In this document: piece by piece, positions 49,801 through 61,972 of the stretch
Layout of the letters: each line of letters opens with the position of its first letter
Numbering within the stretch: the first letter of the stretch is position 1
DNA from: Nautilus pompilius
Taxonomy: Eukaryota; Mollusca; Cephalopoda; Nautilida; Nautilidae
Length of the DNA: 64,000 bases
Direction of reading: 5' to 3'
Assembly (NCBI GenBank): GCA_018389105.1
Contig: JACATO010002207.1
Coordinates: 428,501-492,500, forward strand
The notes under the pieces: generated by a model
Database searches by the model: none
Seen by the model: the letters and a program-made list of their open reading frames with translations, nothing else
What the model was told of the DNA's origin: nothing
Program-made: the position numbers and the translations under genes

Positions 49801-50890
49801 CTAAGTAATCGTTAGCCTGTAGCGACATCTGTCGGATCTCTCTCTCTCAGCGCACATGCGAAGCTCAAGCGTAAACGAACCTCAACACGCATGAGAAGCA
49901 AAACGGAAACAAAAATACATTTTTATCAGAAAACCTCTGATTTATTATTTTTATTTCATTGGAAAAAAAAAATAAAAGGATAAATGTTTGGGCAGAAAGG
50001 AGCAAAAAAAAACCAAACGATAAATCGGATTTACAGACTGTTTGCTACAGACAGAGCATGAAGACCACCTCCATGTTCCGTCTCAATCCCCTTTTCTCCA
50101 TCCTCTGCTTTGTGCTTTATCTGTCCCCCCCTGGGGGGTGGGGGAGAGAACGGACGACGCCTAGAGATGAAGCTTATAAAGCTAAGATATGGACTTCTGC
50201 GCAATTAAAGAAAAACCTTTTAAAACAGACCCAGATAGGTGTTTTTTTTTCTTTGTAGCATTCTTTCGTCTTTTTTAAAAATTAAAACAAACAAATATCT
50301 CAGCTGTATCGTCCGAGCTGCTGCTGCTGCTCTAGATTTTCGCGTGTCCCCTACAAAATTAACCAGCCGAGGCCGCCACAGACCAATGAGGAGATGGGCG
50401 GATGGGTCATTCGTTGTTACTCTTAAGAACGGCCGGTTTCTTCCATCCATTACCATCGGGCGGAGGCAGGAGCAGCAGCTGCTCTGCCAAAAATGGATAA
50501 AGACGAAAGCTATAGCAGTTCTTATTGTTGGCGTTGAACCAACCGAAATTCAAAGAACAGGGGGAGGAATGAAATATGCATCCGTCCGGACTGAAGCAGA
50601 AAGGAATAAGTCGAAAATCAGCCACCAGCGGACTGCGCGTCGTGCACGAGTTCGTCCTCCCAACTCGACGCTGGGATTTGTGGTGTTAATCGACACAAGA
50701 TCTGTCTTCGATATTCGTCGTTATCCAGTACGCTGCTGCTGCTGGAAAAAAAAATGAAGTCTGGACAGAGAAAATCCAGGCATTTAAAAGATAACGTGGC
50801 GCAAGACTCTTTTGCTGAAGTCTGTCATTAAGAACTTGGCCACCTGTTAGTGTCATTCTCTTTGGTAGTAACTTAGTCGAGTCATTTTAA
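49801..50890. other. Intergenic DNA with chance open frames
   Basis: A 172-codon plus frame at 50,239-50,757 begins in a T-run and ends in an A-run, with poly-Ala from a (CTG)n stretch. I see nothing protein-like in it. Small (CTG)n runs lie near 50,319 and 50,731. Confidence 0.4.
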
Positions 50891-50899
50891 GCAGTACAA

Positions 50900-51420
50900 A
50901 GAGCCTCCATACGCCGTGTCTGAGCTTCCCTTCATTCTATCCCACTGACGGGGTACGGACAGATGGATGGATGCCTTGCTCTCAGCTGACGATCCAGATG
51001 CTCCCTCAGGCACGAGATCGGATTGATATCAGTTTTGAGGTAGCCAGGGGAAATGTGGCCTGCCTTGATTCTTCTTCCAGACTGTGGCCACACAAGAGGT
51101 GTGGCGAGCATCATTCTCTTGAAGAAGATAGACATCGATTCTTAGAACGCTGCCTGTTGGCACAACGGTAGGAATTGTGTCTTGAAAGTGGGAATTTACC
51201 CTGATGGATTGAGACGACCTAAAGACCAAATCTGTCTTTCCATCACGCCAACGCCCCCCCCCTCTCACCGTGACACGTCCGCTTCTGTACTTGACAGTAG
51301 GGCGGCACATCTTTAAATCGAGGTGTAATCTTCAGACGCTAATTACTGAAGCCTGAAGTCATCGTAGTAGAATATTTGCCTCCAATACCCAAAGGCCTTG
51401 TCAGCATATTGGATACAAGG
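50900..51420 (-). mobile_element. Tc1/mariner transposase remnant (minus strand)
   Basis: This is a dead DNA transposon. On the minus strand, from 51,400 down, it reads FGYWRQIFYYDDFRLQ (the WxxVLFSDExR region with the first Asp), then CRPTVKYRSGRVTV (the RxxVKFGGGSVMV region). After about 35 residues follow HFQDTIPTVVPTGSVLRIDV and YLLQENDARHTS (QDNAxxHTA box, second Asp). In another frame DINPISCLREHLDRQLRARH follows near 50,990-51,030 (DLNPIExLWExLDRRL box). Order and spacing fit Tc1-like transposases. At least two frameshifts are present, and the last catalytic box has Ser in place of the acidic residue. Terminal repeats were not found. Its motifs differ from the copy at 17 kb, so the two come from different subfamilies. 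Confidence 0.75.
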
Positions 51421-51829
51421 TCGTACTTGCTCACGCACCTTCTGAAGCCAAGTTGGTAGAGATGGCACTACAACATTACTTAGACCATCGCTACGGCACG
51501 AGCGATACCGGCTAGAGACGATGTGGCCAGTGGCGCCATCTTATTCTCGCTTTGATGGACGCCACTCTAGTACCAACTTCTATTCCACGAGAAATGTCGA
51601 GACTTCCAGCAATATTCCATTAACTATGAACGGCCTGTGTCTCTCAGCTCGAATAAACTAGAAGAGCATCGCGGGATCCGCCTGTTTTAGAATTAGTGAT
51701 ACTCTGCACTGATTATCTGCTCAACCCAGACGCCCGATATTTTATAATTACATATTAACTATGTAAGTTACCGTTACCGAAGTCTTATACATTCATTTAT
51801 TGGGGGGTAATCAAATTAATACATCGTAC

Positions 51830-52062
51830 GTGGTCTAGTGGCAGACTACTAGCCAGGGAATGGTTTCTTTACGTTCTTCTTCACCAGCCAACCACCCGGG
51901 GATTCTTCGGGGATCTCTCTCCAATTCTCCCATATCTAAAAAATTGAAAAATTCTAGTGAGGTCTTTATTGCTGAAGTCGAAAACGTCGGAAATACTTGA
52001 GGCGCAAGATCGGCAACGCTATCTAGCGGACCACTCCTGCACTACGCGCGCACTTGCAGGAA
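51830..52062 (+). mobile_element. tRNA-derived SINE, B box deleted
   Basis: It begins with an A-box-like GTGGTCTAGTGGCAGACTAC, typical of tRNA-derived heads. It then jumps straight to TTCTTCTTCACCAGCCAACC, whereas the copy at 62 kb has about 75 bases in between that include the B box. The body (CTCCCATATCTAAAAAATTG, TTCTAGTGAGG, GCTGAAGTCG) and tail (GGCGCAAGATCGGCAACGCT, then ACTCCTGCACTAC) match the 62 kb and 43.4 kb copies. Without the B box this copy could not drive its own transcription. Confidence 0.7.
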
Positions 52063-52985
52063 TAGAGCTGAGGGCACGGCAACATCATATACCCGACTAA
52101 TCCAGCAGTCACTTTTACTAGCGGATAGTAAAAAAAAAAAAAAAACAAAAACAAAAACTGACTAGATTAAGTGATTGTAGCACTAGCAACCGATTACCAC
52201 AGTTTAACTATCGGAAGTCGGTTACATCAGACATTGCTATGTATTAATGTTTCTCTTGTTATTTAATAGGGAAAATTGCAGATTTTCCCTGTCCTCTTAC
52301 TGCTTTTTTTTTTTTTTTTAACCGTGGATCTCTCCATGGAAAAAAGGTTTTTATGGCTCTTCTGTACCAGTCTGTTAGTGTGGGTTTGTTTGTTTTTCTT
52401 GTCACAGTCAAACACCGGGGGTTTTAGCAGTGACTTTCCAGTTCCTGCCAAGACACAGGAATGGTTAAGCTTTCCAGCGGTAACCATGGTGCTACGAAGA
52501 AATAATTAATCGTAATCTCATATCGACGCTTTGGAGATCGCCATCTCGTGTGTGGGAATTCCTTTTGAGGTGAGATTAGGTAGGCGTGACGTCAGATCGC
52601 ATGCACAACTATGACGCACACGAATTTGCTTCTGTTGTGTGGTTCCCCCCCCCCCAGGAGAGCTATAACGGCGCTGGTAAGGGAAAAGTTTCGAAAGTTC
52701 GGTTTTATGGAAACTCTCTTTTAAAATTATTTCCTCCAAATGCTTTTATTTTATTTTTTATTTAATGATTTTCCTGAAGACGATATTTGCTCTTCCTAAG
52801 CAGGAATTCCACCTCTCAAAAGGCTGAAACAGTCGGAGGCCGAAGTTTTTCCTGGAGACAACTCTGTGAAATTCTGTTAGGATCATTTCACATTTAGAGT
52901 GAATAAATCAATCATAAAAAGAAAGAAGAAGAAGAATGGTACATTTTCGAGGAGGAAGTATCGGAAACAGGAGGAGGATGAAGGC
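52063..52985. other. AT-rich DNA with a weak membrane-anchor frame
   Basis: From an ATG at 52,336 a 57-codon frame begins MEKRFLWLFCTSLLVWVCL, followed by FFLSQSNTGGFSSD, the layout of a type II membrane anchor. A weak donor (AGCG|GTAACC) lies at 52,479. It starts just after a T15 run and may be chance. An isolated CRE lies at 52,587-52,594, next to the recurrent 17-mer at 52,602-52,618. Confidence 0.2.
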
Positions 52986-53960
52986 TAGCGATGCCGGCGA
53001 ATGGCGGACACCGGATGTGACGTCATATATTTATCGAAACCAATCGAGTTTCCTTTTCTCGCGGTCAAACCGCTTAACATTAACCCTGCACAGTTCGACG
53101 ACCTACGACTCGGCTTGCCATCGTTTTCGGCGAAAGAGCCAAGTATCGGCCGGGGCGGCCCGCGCCCGCCTCTCTCCGTGTTTATTTCCGTAAAGAGCCG
53201 AGCGGCACGGAAATGTCCGACAGACGCGCACCACCCGCCGAGGCCGTTGTGCCGCACACCGCTCAAGTCTGTACAACTGGGATAACCTTTTCCGCAAAGG
53301 AGTCAGCCACCACCCTGGCCAGAAAGGGTCATTGTGCGGATTTCCAGGCATTGGAGGAAAACCGATGCGAGGGGGCCGGCGACAAAGGCTCCGCCCAGAT
53401 CCGGGTGGGTCATAGGGTTAAAATTGCGTGAACGTGTACTTGCTGCTCGCTGTAGTCTACTGTCATGTCGTACCACGTGGAAACAGCTCCGCGATGTCTT
53501 TCATCGGGGCCAGCCAGCGCAGCACTGAATCTGGTCCCGACCGAGCTCCTGGCCAATGTATCCTCGCCGGCAGCTCCCCGCTCAATAAATCTTCCGCCCG
53601 CCGCCGAAGTCTGTCTGACATCAGTCAGCGGAAGACTGGCGACGCTCGCTGGGTGTCGAATGGACGCCGTGCGAGCTCTCACATCCGCGAGACCATTAAA
53701 GTCTCCTCCCACACCGCGTATGCAGCTCGTAAAGAAACAACACGATGCGCCCAGTAATTGTTTTAAAAGCTTGCGAAAGTTTCCTGGCAGTTCTCTCAAA
53801 TCTTTTCGAGTGTACATCTTGGCGAGTCCCCACCCCCCCCATCCTCCGACTTTGTCCTGACTGTCGAGGTCTGAGGACATCCGAAAACGAGCTGGAAGGG
53901 GAAGGTGCGCGCGCGGTGTGTGTGTGAGCCTTGGTGATCAAGCGAGTAGTTACTTGTGTA
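52986..53960. promoter_or_regulatory. CpG-rich block with YY1/ETS/CRE composite site
   Basis: At 52,999-53,026 the sequence passes through AATGGCGGAC (YY1-like), then CCGGATGTGACGTCAT. The latter is one base from the ETS-CRE composite CCGGAAGTGACGTCA, which is known to be enriched at animal housekeeping promoters. The CpG-rich DNA that follows to about 53,900 is high-complexity and has overlapping frames of 70-156 codons on both strands, none with recognisable domains. The orientation of any promoter is unclear, and I found no exon to go with it. Confidence 0.35.
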
Positions 53961-56900
53961 TGGTTGGGGGCTCTCGGGCGGATTGGTCACGGTTCACGGT
54001 GCGAGCCAGTCACGCTGTGTCCACAAAAAAAAAAAAAAAAGTCAACAAGTGGCTAGAATTCGACGTACGTAGAAGATTAAAATGCTGGGATTTTGCCAGG
54101 ATCTTTAAGGATTTCAAGCCAACGCTATAAAATGAAAATAGCGGATTAAGTTTACTGTCTCGTCTAAAAAAAAAAAAGAACTAATCCCCAAACGAAACCT
54201 CAGCCAAAAACAACAACAACAAAAAAAAATGTACACGGAAAATTTAGATATTTAAAGAAAAACAAAAAAACAAGTTAGAATGGCAGAATGGAAACCTCTG
54301 CGTTATCTTTTATGCTAAAAAAAATAATAATAGAGAACAGATTTAAAATTTGTCCCCCCGGGTTTGTCTAGCGGATTAAGGTCTGTACCGTTTCCTTTCT
54401 AATTTCGCTTATCTGAAGAGAAGTCACGACCCCCGTGCGTGCGTACGTCCGCCGGTTTCTCTTGCGTTCGGTAGGAATTCTTCACGAAACTCCTAAAGGA
54501 AGAATTCAGAATACTCCACGTGCTACTGAAACATGAAAAGAGAAGAAAAGAATATGGCTTACTTGAAAGAAAAAAAACAAAAACAACAACAACATCGCTC
54601 CCGTAGAAGGTTATTTCCTTCTACTGTAAATAATAACGCCCATGTTCCGTCTGTCTTCGTACAGACCGGTGATTCGACATGAAGTCCTTCCCCCAAACGT
54701 CTCGTAACAAAGTTTCACGTGTATATTTAAACTTACCCCCCCTTCTTTTTCTTTTTGTTGTATTTTTTTTACGTGAGACTCACCTTAAAATAGAACAGAC
54801 CCCTTTTTGTACCTCGCTCCTCCTGTATTGCATGTTACCGATGCTTTCCGAACTTAAAGCTACTGGTGGGTCAGGGCCTGTTTCCTAATCGCCTTATTAA
54901 AAGTAATTTTAACTGCTGAACTTACGTTTCTACGATCTCCGCCTGTTGCCACGACGAAGATTCAAGCCTGGGGATTGTTTTGGGGAGGCAGTGCTGGTAG
55001 CCTGGCAGTACATCCTTCGCCGAGAGGGAGAGGGCGCCTCGATGTTTTTGGAGTTAGGCTTGTCTCGAGCCTGCGACTTGTCGGGAGCCGTGATTTGACG
55101 AACCGCCTCGGCTTACTGCGCACGCGGGACTCGCCTCGAGCCGAGCCCACCAGAAGCGAGATAAAGCCGCTTGAATACTTAAAAAAAAAAAAGAAAAAAA
55201 GAAACACCTGTAGGAAAATTAGTAGCATTGCACCTCAAAATATCCCCCACCCCCGGGAACTGATGACGGCGTCGGGAAAAGGTCAAATGCAAGACCAAGG
55301 TGGCCATGTTGGTATTCTGTCTCTAACAGAAATGGCCACCAACTACTGGGCAACATGACGCCACCATAACTGTGCGCATTTGGGATTTACATGTTGTGAG
55401 TGTGTTTGATGGAGCCCATAAGTTTGGACAAGACAAACAAACACCTTTGATGGAATACCCGAGTGTAGACGCAAAGGAAGTCAGATGTCTAATTTTCACG
55501 TATTTATATTCATACTGCCCTGCATATAGACAGAAACCGTCTAACGAGGAATGTCCGATACAAGCTTCATAAATCATTATTGTTTACACTTTATACGGCT
55601 GATGTCGTAAAACTTGGAAACCAGCTTCCTTGACTACCAAGGCACTTGCCGCTTATTCTCTACGCATCTGATGCAGAGAGAGAATCGCTCGCAAGCAAGC
55701 ACTTAAATACCAGGGTGTGGGGAAATTTCCAGCAGCAAGCTACAGTTGGTGGTCATATGTTTTCATTTAATTTGTTGTTCCCTGAATTACTACTGACCAA
55801 TGTATATGTAATTCTCCCATCAGTGTTTTTGTTTTTTAGGGTGGGAGCGGAGATAAATAAATACATTAATCAGAGTTCATGCTAGGCTCTTCGCTAGAAT
55901 AAAGCCTTGAGAAGGATGCGTGAAGAAAACTATTTAAAAAAAAAAAACAAGAAAAATACGGAGGCTGCTTATTTAAAAAGTGGTTGATATCCTTTACATA
56001 GACGTAGGCCTGAACGTTCTGGACTTAGACTCTACTTATAGCAGAATGAAACAATTTCCTTCCTCGAAAAAAATAATGTAGGTAACTAAGGGATTTTTTT
56101 TTGATTTTTGAATGATTCAGAGATTGTAAAAGTATCCATTTTTAGAGAAGGTAACGAACGAGCGAATGCCTGTATAGCCAAATACATAGACCACATGTGA
56201 AATCTAGTTACAAAGAGGCAGAAAGCTATCATAGCTCGGGTCCCACCTCTCCCGGAAGACAAATAGCCATTAATATGATTCCTAAATTGAACAGTATCAA
56301 ATTTGAGGTTATTTGAACCGATCTTGGCAGATTTTTCAGATTTGCCATATCGCCTTTACATGTACCTATATACATTTTAAAAAGGTTTAAATATTGGCAT
56401 TATCCATAAGTCAGTACAATTATTTTTTCATTGAGTCAGAACTGTCAGTCTATATCTACCATGTGATCCATGCATCTTTGTGATGCAGTACATCGTTTTT
56501 ACCTCCCTTATACCACCCCAGCCTAGGTTGGACTGGCTGTATATCTAGCCGACGCACCTGTAATGCAAACAACGTGAGGGTTATATCGATGAGGAAGGAA
56601 CTCTGTGTCACAGCCCCTATGGCTCAACCCGTGCTGGGCAGTAGAGATTTAAATGGCAGAGGGGTGCAAATTCAGCCCAAGTGACTTACAGATAGTTAAC
56701 CACATACGAACATTTTTTTTAAAAGAAGAGAGAAAGCGATACGTCAAGGTTCTATTTATCAAAAGTTGCCATTAGTTTTCATACGATCAGAAGTCAACGA
56801 GGAATTACACATCGATTTGTTAATTTTCAACCACAAGTGGATTAATTTTTGTTCCCATTTTTTTAAAAAAAAGCAAAACAGACATTGATAGTTACAAGAA

Positions 56901-57005
56901 GGCAGGAAGCCATTATGGCTTCTACAAGGGCAGGAGAAAGAACTCGCCATCAACAACAATTTTAAAACTGATTAAATTCCATTCCCATTAACTACACTCC
57001 TTGGT
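53961..57005. other. Return to AT-rich intergenic DNA
   Basis: Poly-A runs are common at 54,025-54,250. A CpG-rich patch at 54,960-55,150 gives a 127-codon chance frame. TTACCTCCCTT lies at 56,499-56,509. The stretch at 56,510-56,690 has complex sequence that might be an unrecognised dispersed repeat. No gene is seen. Confidence 0.4.
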
Positions 57006-57009
57006 ATTT

Positions 57010-57430
57010 ACTTTATTTGTTTATTGAAAATTCGCTTACTTAAAAAATCTAGCTGTGATGGAATCTCGGCTAATTTGTAATTACGACCCCTAATATTCGT
57101 GACCATAGGCGGCTGGAAAAAAATTTCTTCAGTCTTCACGTTCAAACCCCTTAATCGTTTTGAAAGCCTCTATTAGATCCTCCTAAAATCTTTAAAATTC
57201 AAACTTGGTAACCTAATATTTTTGACTGTTAAGTGTATTCCAAACGCTGAAGACTTCGAGACATTCTACTAAATCTCTGCTGAGCTCTCTTTCTAATAAA
57301 TCAGTATCTTTTCCCAAACAAGGGCTCCACGCCCGCGCAGCGTAATCAAGATATCGATGAACCAAAAATTCACAGCACACAACGAAACCAAAACTTCTTT
57401 ACTTTTGTCTGATTCGCCAGTTAATTATCC
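57010..57430 (-). mobile_element. LINE remnant, CR1/Jockey-like ORF2 C-terminus
   Basis: On the minus strand from about 57,375 the frame reads FLVHRYLDYAARAWSPCLG, then KDTDLLERELSRDL. This is the post-RT box VRPHLEYxxxAWsPyxxKDxxxLErvQRRatk of non-LTR retrotransposons. Further on, after frameshifts, come EDLIEAFKTIKGFERED (the GDLIExFKIxkGxxxvD box) and EIFFQPPMVTNIRGRNYKL (the FFxxxxxxxTRGHxxKL box), ending near 57,010 with DFLSKRIFN (FFsxRVVxxWN). All boxes are in the right order for the C-terminus of CR1/Jockey-type ORF2. The upstream reverse transcriptase is absent, as expected of a 5'-truncated insertion. Stops and frameshifts show that it is old. Confidence 0.78.
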
Positions 57431-59530
57431 TAACGACCCCTTTTTTTTCACTTTGATTGCGGCTGAAATGCACTCCTATTCACAATTGTGAGTTGAGTTA
57501 ACAATTAACCCCCAGATTCCACACACACACCCGGCTGAAACTACATTTTCCAGCTGACCGTCATCCATATGATAATGATTACATTTACGTCTATTTGCCT
57601 GTTTGGATAATTTGACGTTTTTACAGCTTTTAATTCTATTCCCCACCCCCCCCACACACACACACAACATGATTTAGTTGTCTCCCCTAATCAAGTACTT
57701 CGGCCGTAATGGATCTCATCGGCTCGTTGTCGTAAATAAAACGTCAAAAATAGAATGGCAGCGAAAGCCGGTTTGAACTCGGGGTGGGGGTCCCGGCGGA
57801 AGTAGAAATCCGCGGCATATCTCGGCTTTGTGCAGCTGCTGCATTGACGTAAAAAAAAACAAAAAAAAAACAGCAACAACAACAAAAACCGGGTCTCCAG
57901 CAGACATTAGATGAAGCTGGGCAATAACTCGGTTACCGGCGGCCACAAAGTCGTGGTAATGGCGTTACCGGAAACCCCACCCCTTACTGCTGTCCAGGGT
58001 ACACGGATTTGTACAGCTCGGCAGTAAACCTGTCCGCGATTTATTCAAACGCGTTCCCGCCGAAACCGACCAGGGACCGCGGGGTCCGTTATTTATCGCC
58101 TCGTTCTGAGGTGGGTGGGGGGAGACTTCGCGAGATGAGGCGAAGGGGGCAGCGCACTCACGTGGTCGGACACCCCAGCCCACTCTTCAGAAACTCCTGC
58201 GGGGCTCGGCCCGCATAACGAGAGAAAATCCCCCTTTTTTTTTCTACTACAAAATTCCGTCATCTGCGGTTCCTCGTACGGTGTCCAGACGCCTTTTTGA
58301 CGTAAGAACTTTCCAGTAATAATTAATTTCTAATTTAGAGCCGTTGATATACTAGTTAATATATATATATATATATATAATGAAGATAGGGCGGCACAAA
58401 TCTTGATGAATGGTTACCACAGTTGTGGTGGTTTTTTTTGTACCTCTGATATATTTATCCGGAATTGAAAACAGATACGTCGAGTCACGCATGACAATTC
58501 CTTCTTCCCTAATTTAACCCTAAACACCCGGCGTTAATTTCAGAATTTGAAGAATTAAATCAAATATAATAAATTAAAAAAAAAAAATAAAAATTCAAGG
58601 GAAGAGAACTTTGGATATCCCCCCCACACACACACACAGCGCGGTTGCATATATCTAACGCTTGTTCTGATTGGTTTGAAGCGCTTCACTGGTCCAATAA
58701 GAATATGCTTAACAGAAAAAAAAAACGACATTGCACAGGAGAATTTTCGGGAAGAAATGGGAAGAGGGTCATTCTGGTAGTGAAATCGATGAAAACGGTC
58801 TCCCTGAGCAAACCTAGAGAAATATTCCTGAATGGCCAGTCGGCGACAGGCGTGGAGTTTGATGCAGCTGCGTTCACGAAGCACGTGACTCAGAACTAGC
58901 GAAGGAACGGCGACGTGGAGAACATGAAACTTTGGAAAAGCAGGTACGATAGAAGAACCACCGGATCTACCTAGCTGATCGGTGCACCGTAACAGTTGTC
59001 ACTCAGCGCATTGCACAGCTATGGTGGAAGGAACATGGGCGAGTCCGCGATAAGTTTGAAAGGTATCCAAGGTTTAAACTCCCTTCAAACTAATGATGGA
59101 GGCCAGTGGTAAAAAAAACGGCTATGGAGTAAATTAAAGTAAATCTAAATCTAGTTTTAATCTGCCGATAATTTAGGCAACTGCCCGTGATACATCACTA
59201 CAAACACTGTGTGTGTGTGTGGTGAGTCTTCTCAGTTGTCGGCAAAGAGAAACCAGATTCCGACTGCGCACCTCTAAGAGACTTCATTGGCTGCATGGAA
59301 AATGCCTACGACTGGTCTTGGAATGTGTCAAGGTGGAGTGTCGGTACGCAGACTTGCAGGTGTTCCACCTGTTCGAACACACACACAACCGCCATGGCGC
59401 CACATTGGCAAAAGAATGAGAAGATTCTTTTGTTTCATCTTTAGTCCCCTACGAAAAATAAAAAAAAAACAAAAAACAGGGGCACTCAGGGAAAAGGTAT
59501 GAGAACATAGATTCAGCCATGTTCATACTC
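57431..59530. other. Intergenic DNA with mixed composition
   Basis: CpG-rich patches at 57,760-58,210 yield short frames. A (TA)n run lies at 58,358-58,379. From 58,640 to 59,080 an AT-balanced stretch has an 84-codon frame with no domain. A frame near 59,275-59,400 is faintly like a helix-turn-helix transposase start but is not convincing. Confidence 0.35.
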
Positions 59531-59534
59531 AGGC

Positions 59535-60942
59535 AGCAGGCAGTGGAAGGTTTTTTGCGACAAAACGAACGAAAAACATTACAAACGCCAATAAAATTTT
59601 CCAAACTGCTTGTTTCTTTGCCAAAAAAAATAAGGTGGGCCTTTTCCCAACCTAATTGATTTGCAAAGATTAAAATGCTATTTCTATGGGCAGAGTTATG
59701 CAAGCAAGAAAATTTGGTGCTGATACTTTCGAGTTTATTGGGAACGACACGAGGGGAAAATTTGCAGAAAAGTGTAAAGAATAATCTAGAAATTGGTTTG
59801 GTAGACGAATATGCCACCCACCACAAGTCTTTCTGTTTTAATTGTTTGCATTAGACTGTGGATACAAGAGCTGAATTGGGTGATATTATTTTGAAATTTT
59901 TCAGAAAGGCTTTTAAGTCGAAATTGCATATCTTTCATATCAGGTGGCACTTCAGTTGTGATGGGGAGCGTGTTTCTGGCGTAGGAAGGTGACTGGAGGA
60001 TATGAACACCTTGTTACATGGTGCTGTTGTATCTACCGAAGTCAGCTGTGGGAGATACAATAAAGGATGTATCAGGTGCAAATATCTTTAAACTCTTTTG
60101 AGATAAACTGCACTCTCTGTATCATGCTTCATTCAAAAACGCACGTGTGGTTGGGCTAATGGTTCGTTTTATGTCAAATGAACATGTACTAGAAACAAGA
60201 TGGGTTGCTTCTAGTGAACAGTCTCAGCAATATGGGGCGTTTCTCTGCTTTGACAGCAGAAGCTGCAACTCGAGACAGTAAAGAAAAAAGCTACTTACGC
60301 TGGGCTTCATTTAATGTTGATTAGTATTAAATTTGTTAAAAACCTGGCCTCGATGAAAACCTTGTCAGAAGTGTGGCATCATCTCTCTTTGCAGTTACAA
60401 GCCGACTTAATGATTCTCTCAAAAGCTCACACTTAATCGTACAATCAAAGCTTTTGTTCCTTTGGCTGAGAATGAAGATGAGCAGTGCCAGATTGCTTCT
60501 CAAACTGAAGAACAATTATACTTCAAAGGAATATATCTCTACATTCAATGGGGGAAAAAGTGATGTTGAAATCAATAGGAACCAGTTTTTCCGTAGTCTG
60601 AATAACTTAATGTCAAAACTTGTTGATGAGGAATTAATAAATTATTCAAAGATTGTTTATCCCTCTTACTGGCCTGATAACATTGATATTCTATATGGTG
60701 ATTGTGAGCTACAAACGATGTGTCAAAGATTCAACATCACAGAGAAGAAAATTATACAAGGCTTTAGGGAGTACAAAAATGAAAGAAAGGAAATTACAAA
60801 GGAAATGATGGAATCTCTCAATACAGTAGAAATATCCACAACCAAATATGACCATGGATTTAGTAATAAGGATGTGATTCCTATATCCACTCAAAACGAC
60901 CTTCAAATTCCCCAGGTTAGTTGTCTACTTTTTTGTGACTAG
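59535..60942 (+). pseudogene. hAT transposase remnant (ZNF862/ZMYM/KIAA1586-like)
   Basis: This is a decayed hAT-superfamily transposase or a gene derived from one. Early fragments (LIDLQRLKCYFYG-like reading near 59,655-59,700) are weak. Near 60,190-60,250 the frame reads ETRWVASSEQSQQYGAFLCF, the TRWvSSxxxavxxvlxxyxaL box after the catalytic region. Another frame at 60,290-60,420 reads AGLHLMLISIKFVKNLASM, then SEVWHHLSLQLQADL, matching the family's kFVxxLxxxxDxLxxLsxLSlxLQ helix. A 189-codon open frame (60,373-60,942) then carries SYWPDNIDILYGDCELQTMC and RFNITEKKIIQGFREYKN, the WPxdlxxxYGxxEvxxLCxRF box before the C-terminal dimerisation domain. That domain is missing. A donor-like CAG|GTTAGT lies at 60,915/60,916, exactly where the similarity ends, so a spliced last exon is possible, but none was found before 61.9 kb. 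Frame changes near 60,420 and upstream mean the full protein cannot be made. Confidence 0.72.
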
Positions 60943-61970
60943 AAATGGATTATCTGACCCTAGTCAGTTTGTGGAACGATGGCTGAGGTGAAGCTGTAGA
61001 AATACGGACCATACTGAATGCTGTAGTCACGAAGATCTGAGCAAACGCCATTTAAGGAAACTTAAGTAATTTTAATTTAATTTAAATTATTTGCTTTTCC
61101 ATCCATAACCCCCCACCAGAAGCTCTGCCTACCAAAGAAAGACCCGAAGCTCAATAAGGCCATGTAAAATATTCCCACATCCACCGCTGCAAGCCATGTG
61201 ACTTTAAAGACAAATCTGCCAAGTACATTTCTCGTCTACTAGTGCTGTAATGTTATCAAGGATAGTAGGGCTTACTTACGAGGTCTAATATATTATAGGA
61301 TGTTCTCTTTGAGAAGATACTGGTTAAACAATAATAATAATTGTTGAGAGCATTCATTATTAAACTAAGCCATTACTGAATAGTTGAATGGCTACCATTT
61401 TCTCTAAAATGTACTGTATAACTTCTATTGCAAGGGGGTACAAGTTGAGCAAATGATAACAGATCTACACAATATTTTTACTATCCTTCCTGTAGGCTTT
61501 AGATTTCTGTATAAAAAGTTATTTTATTGCTTGATGGATAATTTGAAGAATTATTTTATGAGACTAGAGGATATTGTGAAAGACATATTAGAAGACTTGG
61601 ACTGTCTACAGCTGAATATACTAGGGGTTATAAATATAAATTAGATGAAGTATCATAGCTTGATGTTGGAAAAGCATTCTTTCTTTCCTAGCAATATAAC
61701 TGTAAATGAATGGAATAGCAATTGCAAACTACCTTAAAAATCAAGAGTGATAACTTCTTTTTTTTTTGGAGTCCCAACCCAACCTAAGGGATGTGATGGC
61801 TTCCTTGAAGAAACTAAATTTAACTGATGTTACAGACATCAGTTAGTATTCAGTATTTTTATTTCTGATAAAGATGTGTATTTATTTATTTACAATTAGC
61901 TGGCTAAATTACTCTCAGTAAAACTGCTCAGCTCAGATAAATGGCTTATAAAGCAACCAATTATAACAAA
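60943..61970. other. AT-rich intergenic DNA
   Basis: I looked here for a terminal hAT dimerisation exon and did not find one. A 63-codon frame at 61,453-61,644 has no recognisable features. Confidence 0.45.
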
Positions 61971-61972
61971 CG

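Noticed and set aside
50239-50757. 172-codon plus-strand frame
   Set aside because: It starts in a T run, has poly-Ala from a (CTG)n run, and ends in an A run. No family resemblance.
53410-53880. 156-codon minus-strand frame in a CpG-rich block
   Set aside because: Plus-strand frames of 109 and 131 codons cover the same bases. No domain is visible on either strand.
59213-59419. Frame faintly like a Tc1/mariner helix-turn-helix start
   Set aside because: Only a few residues agree and no catalytic box follows. The neighbouring sequence belongs to the hAT remnant.
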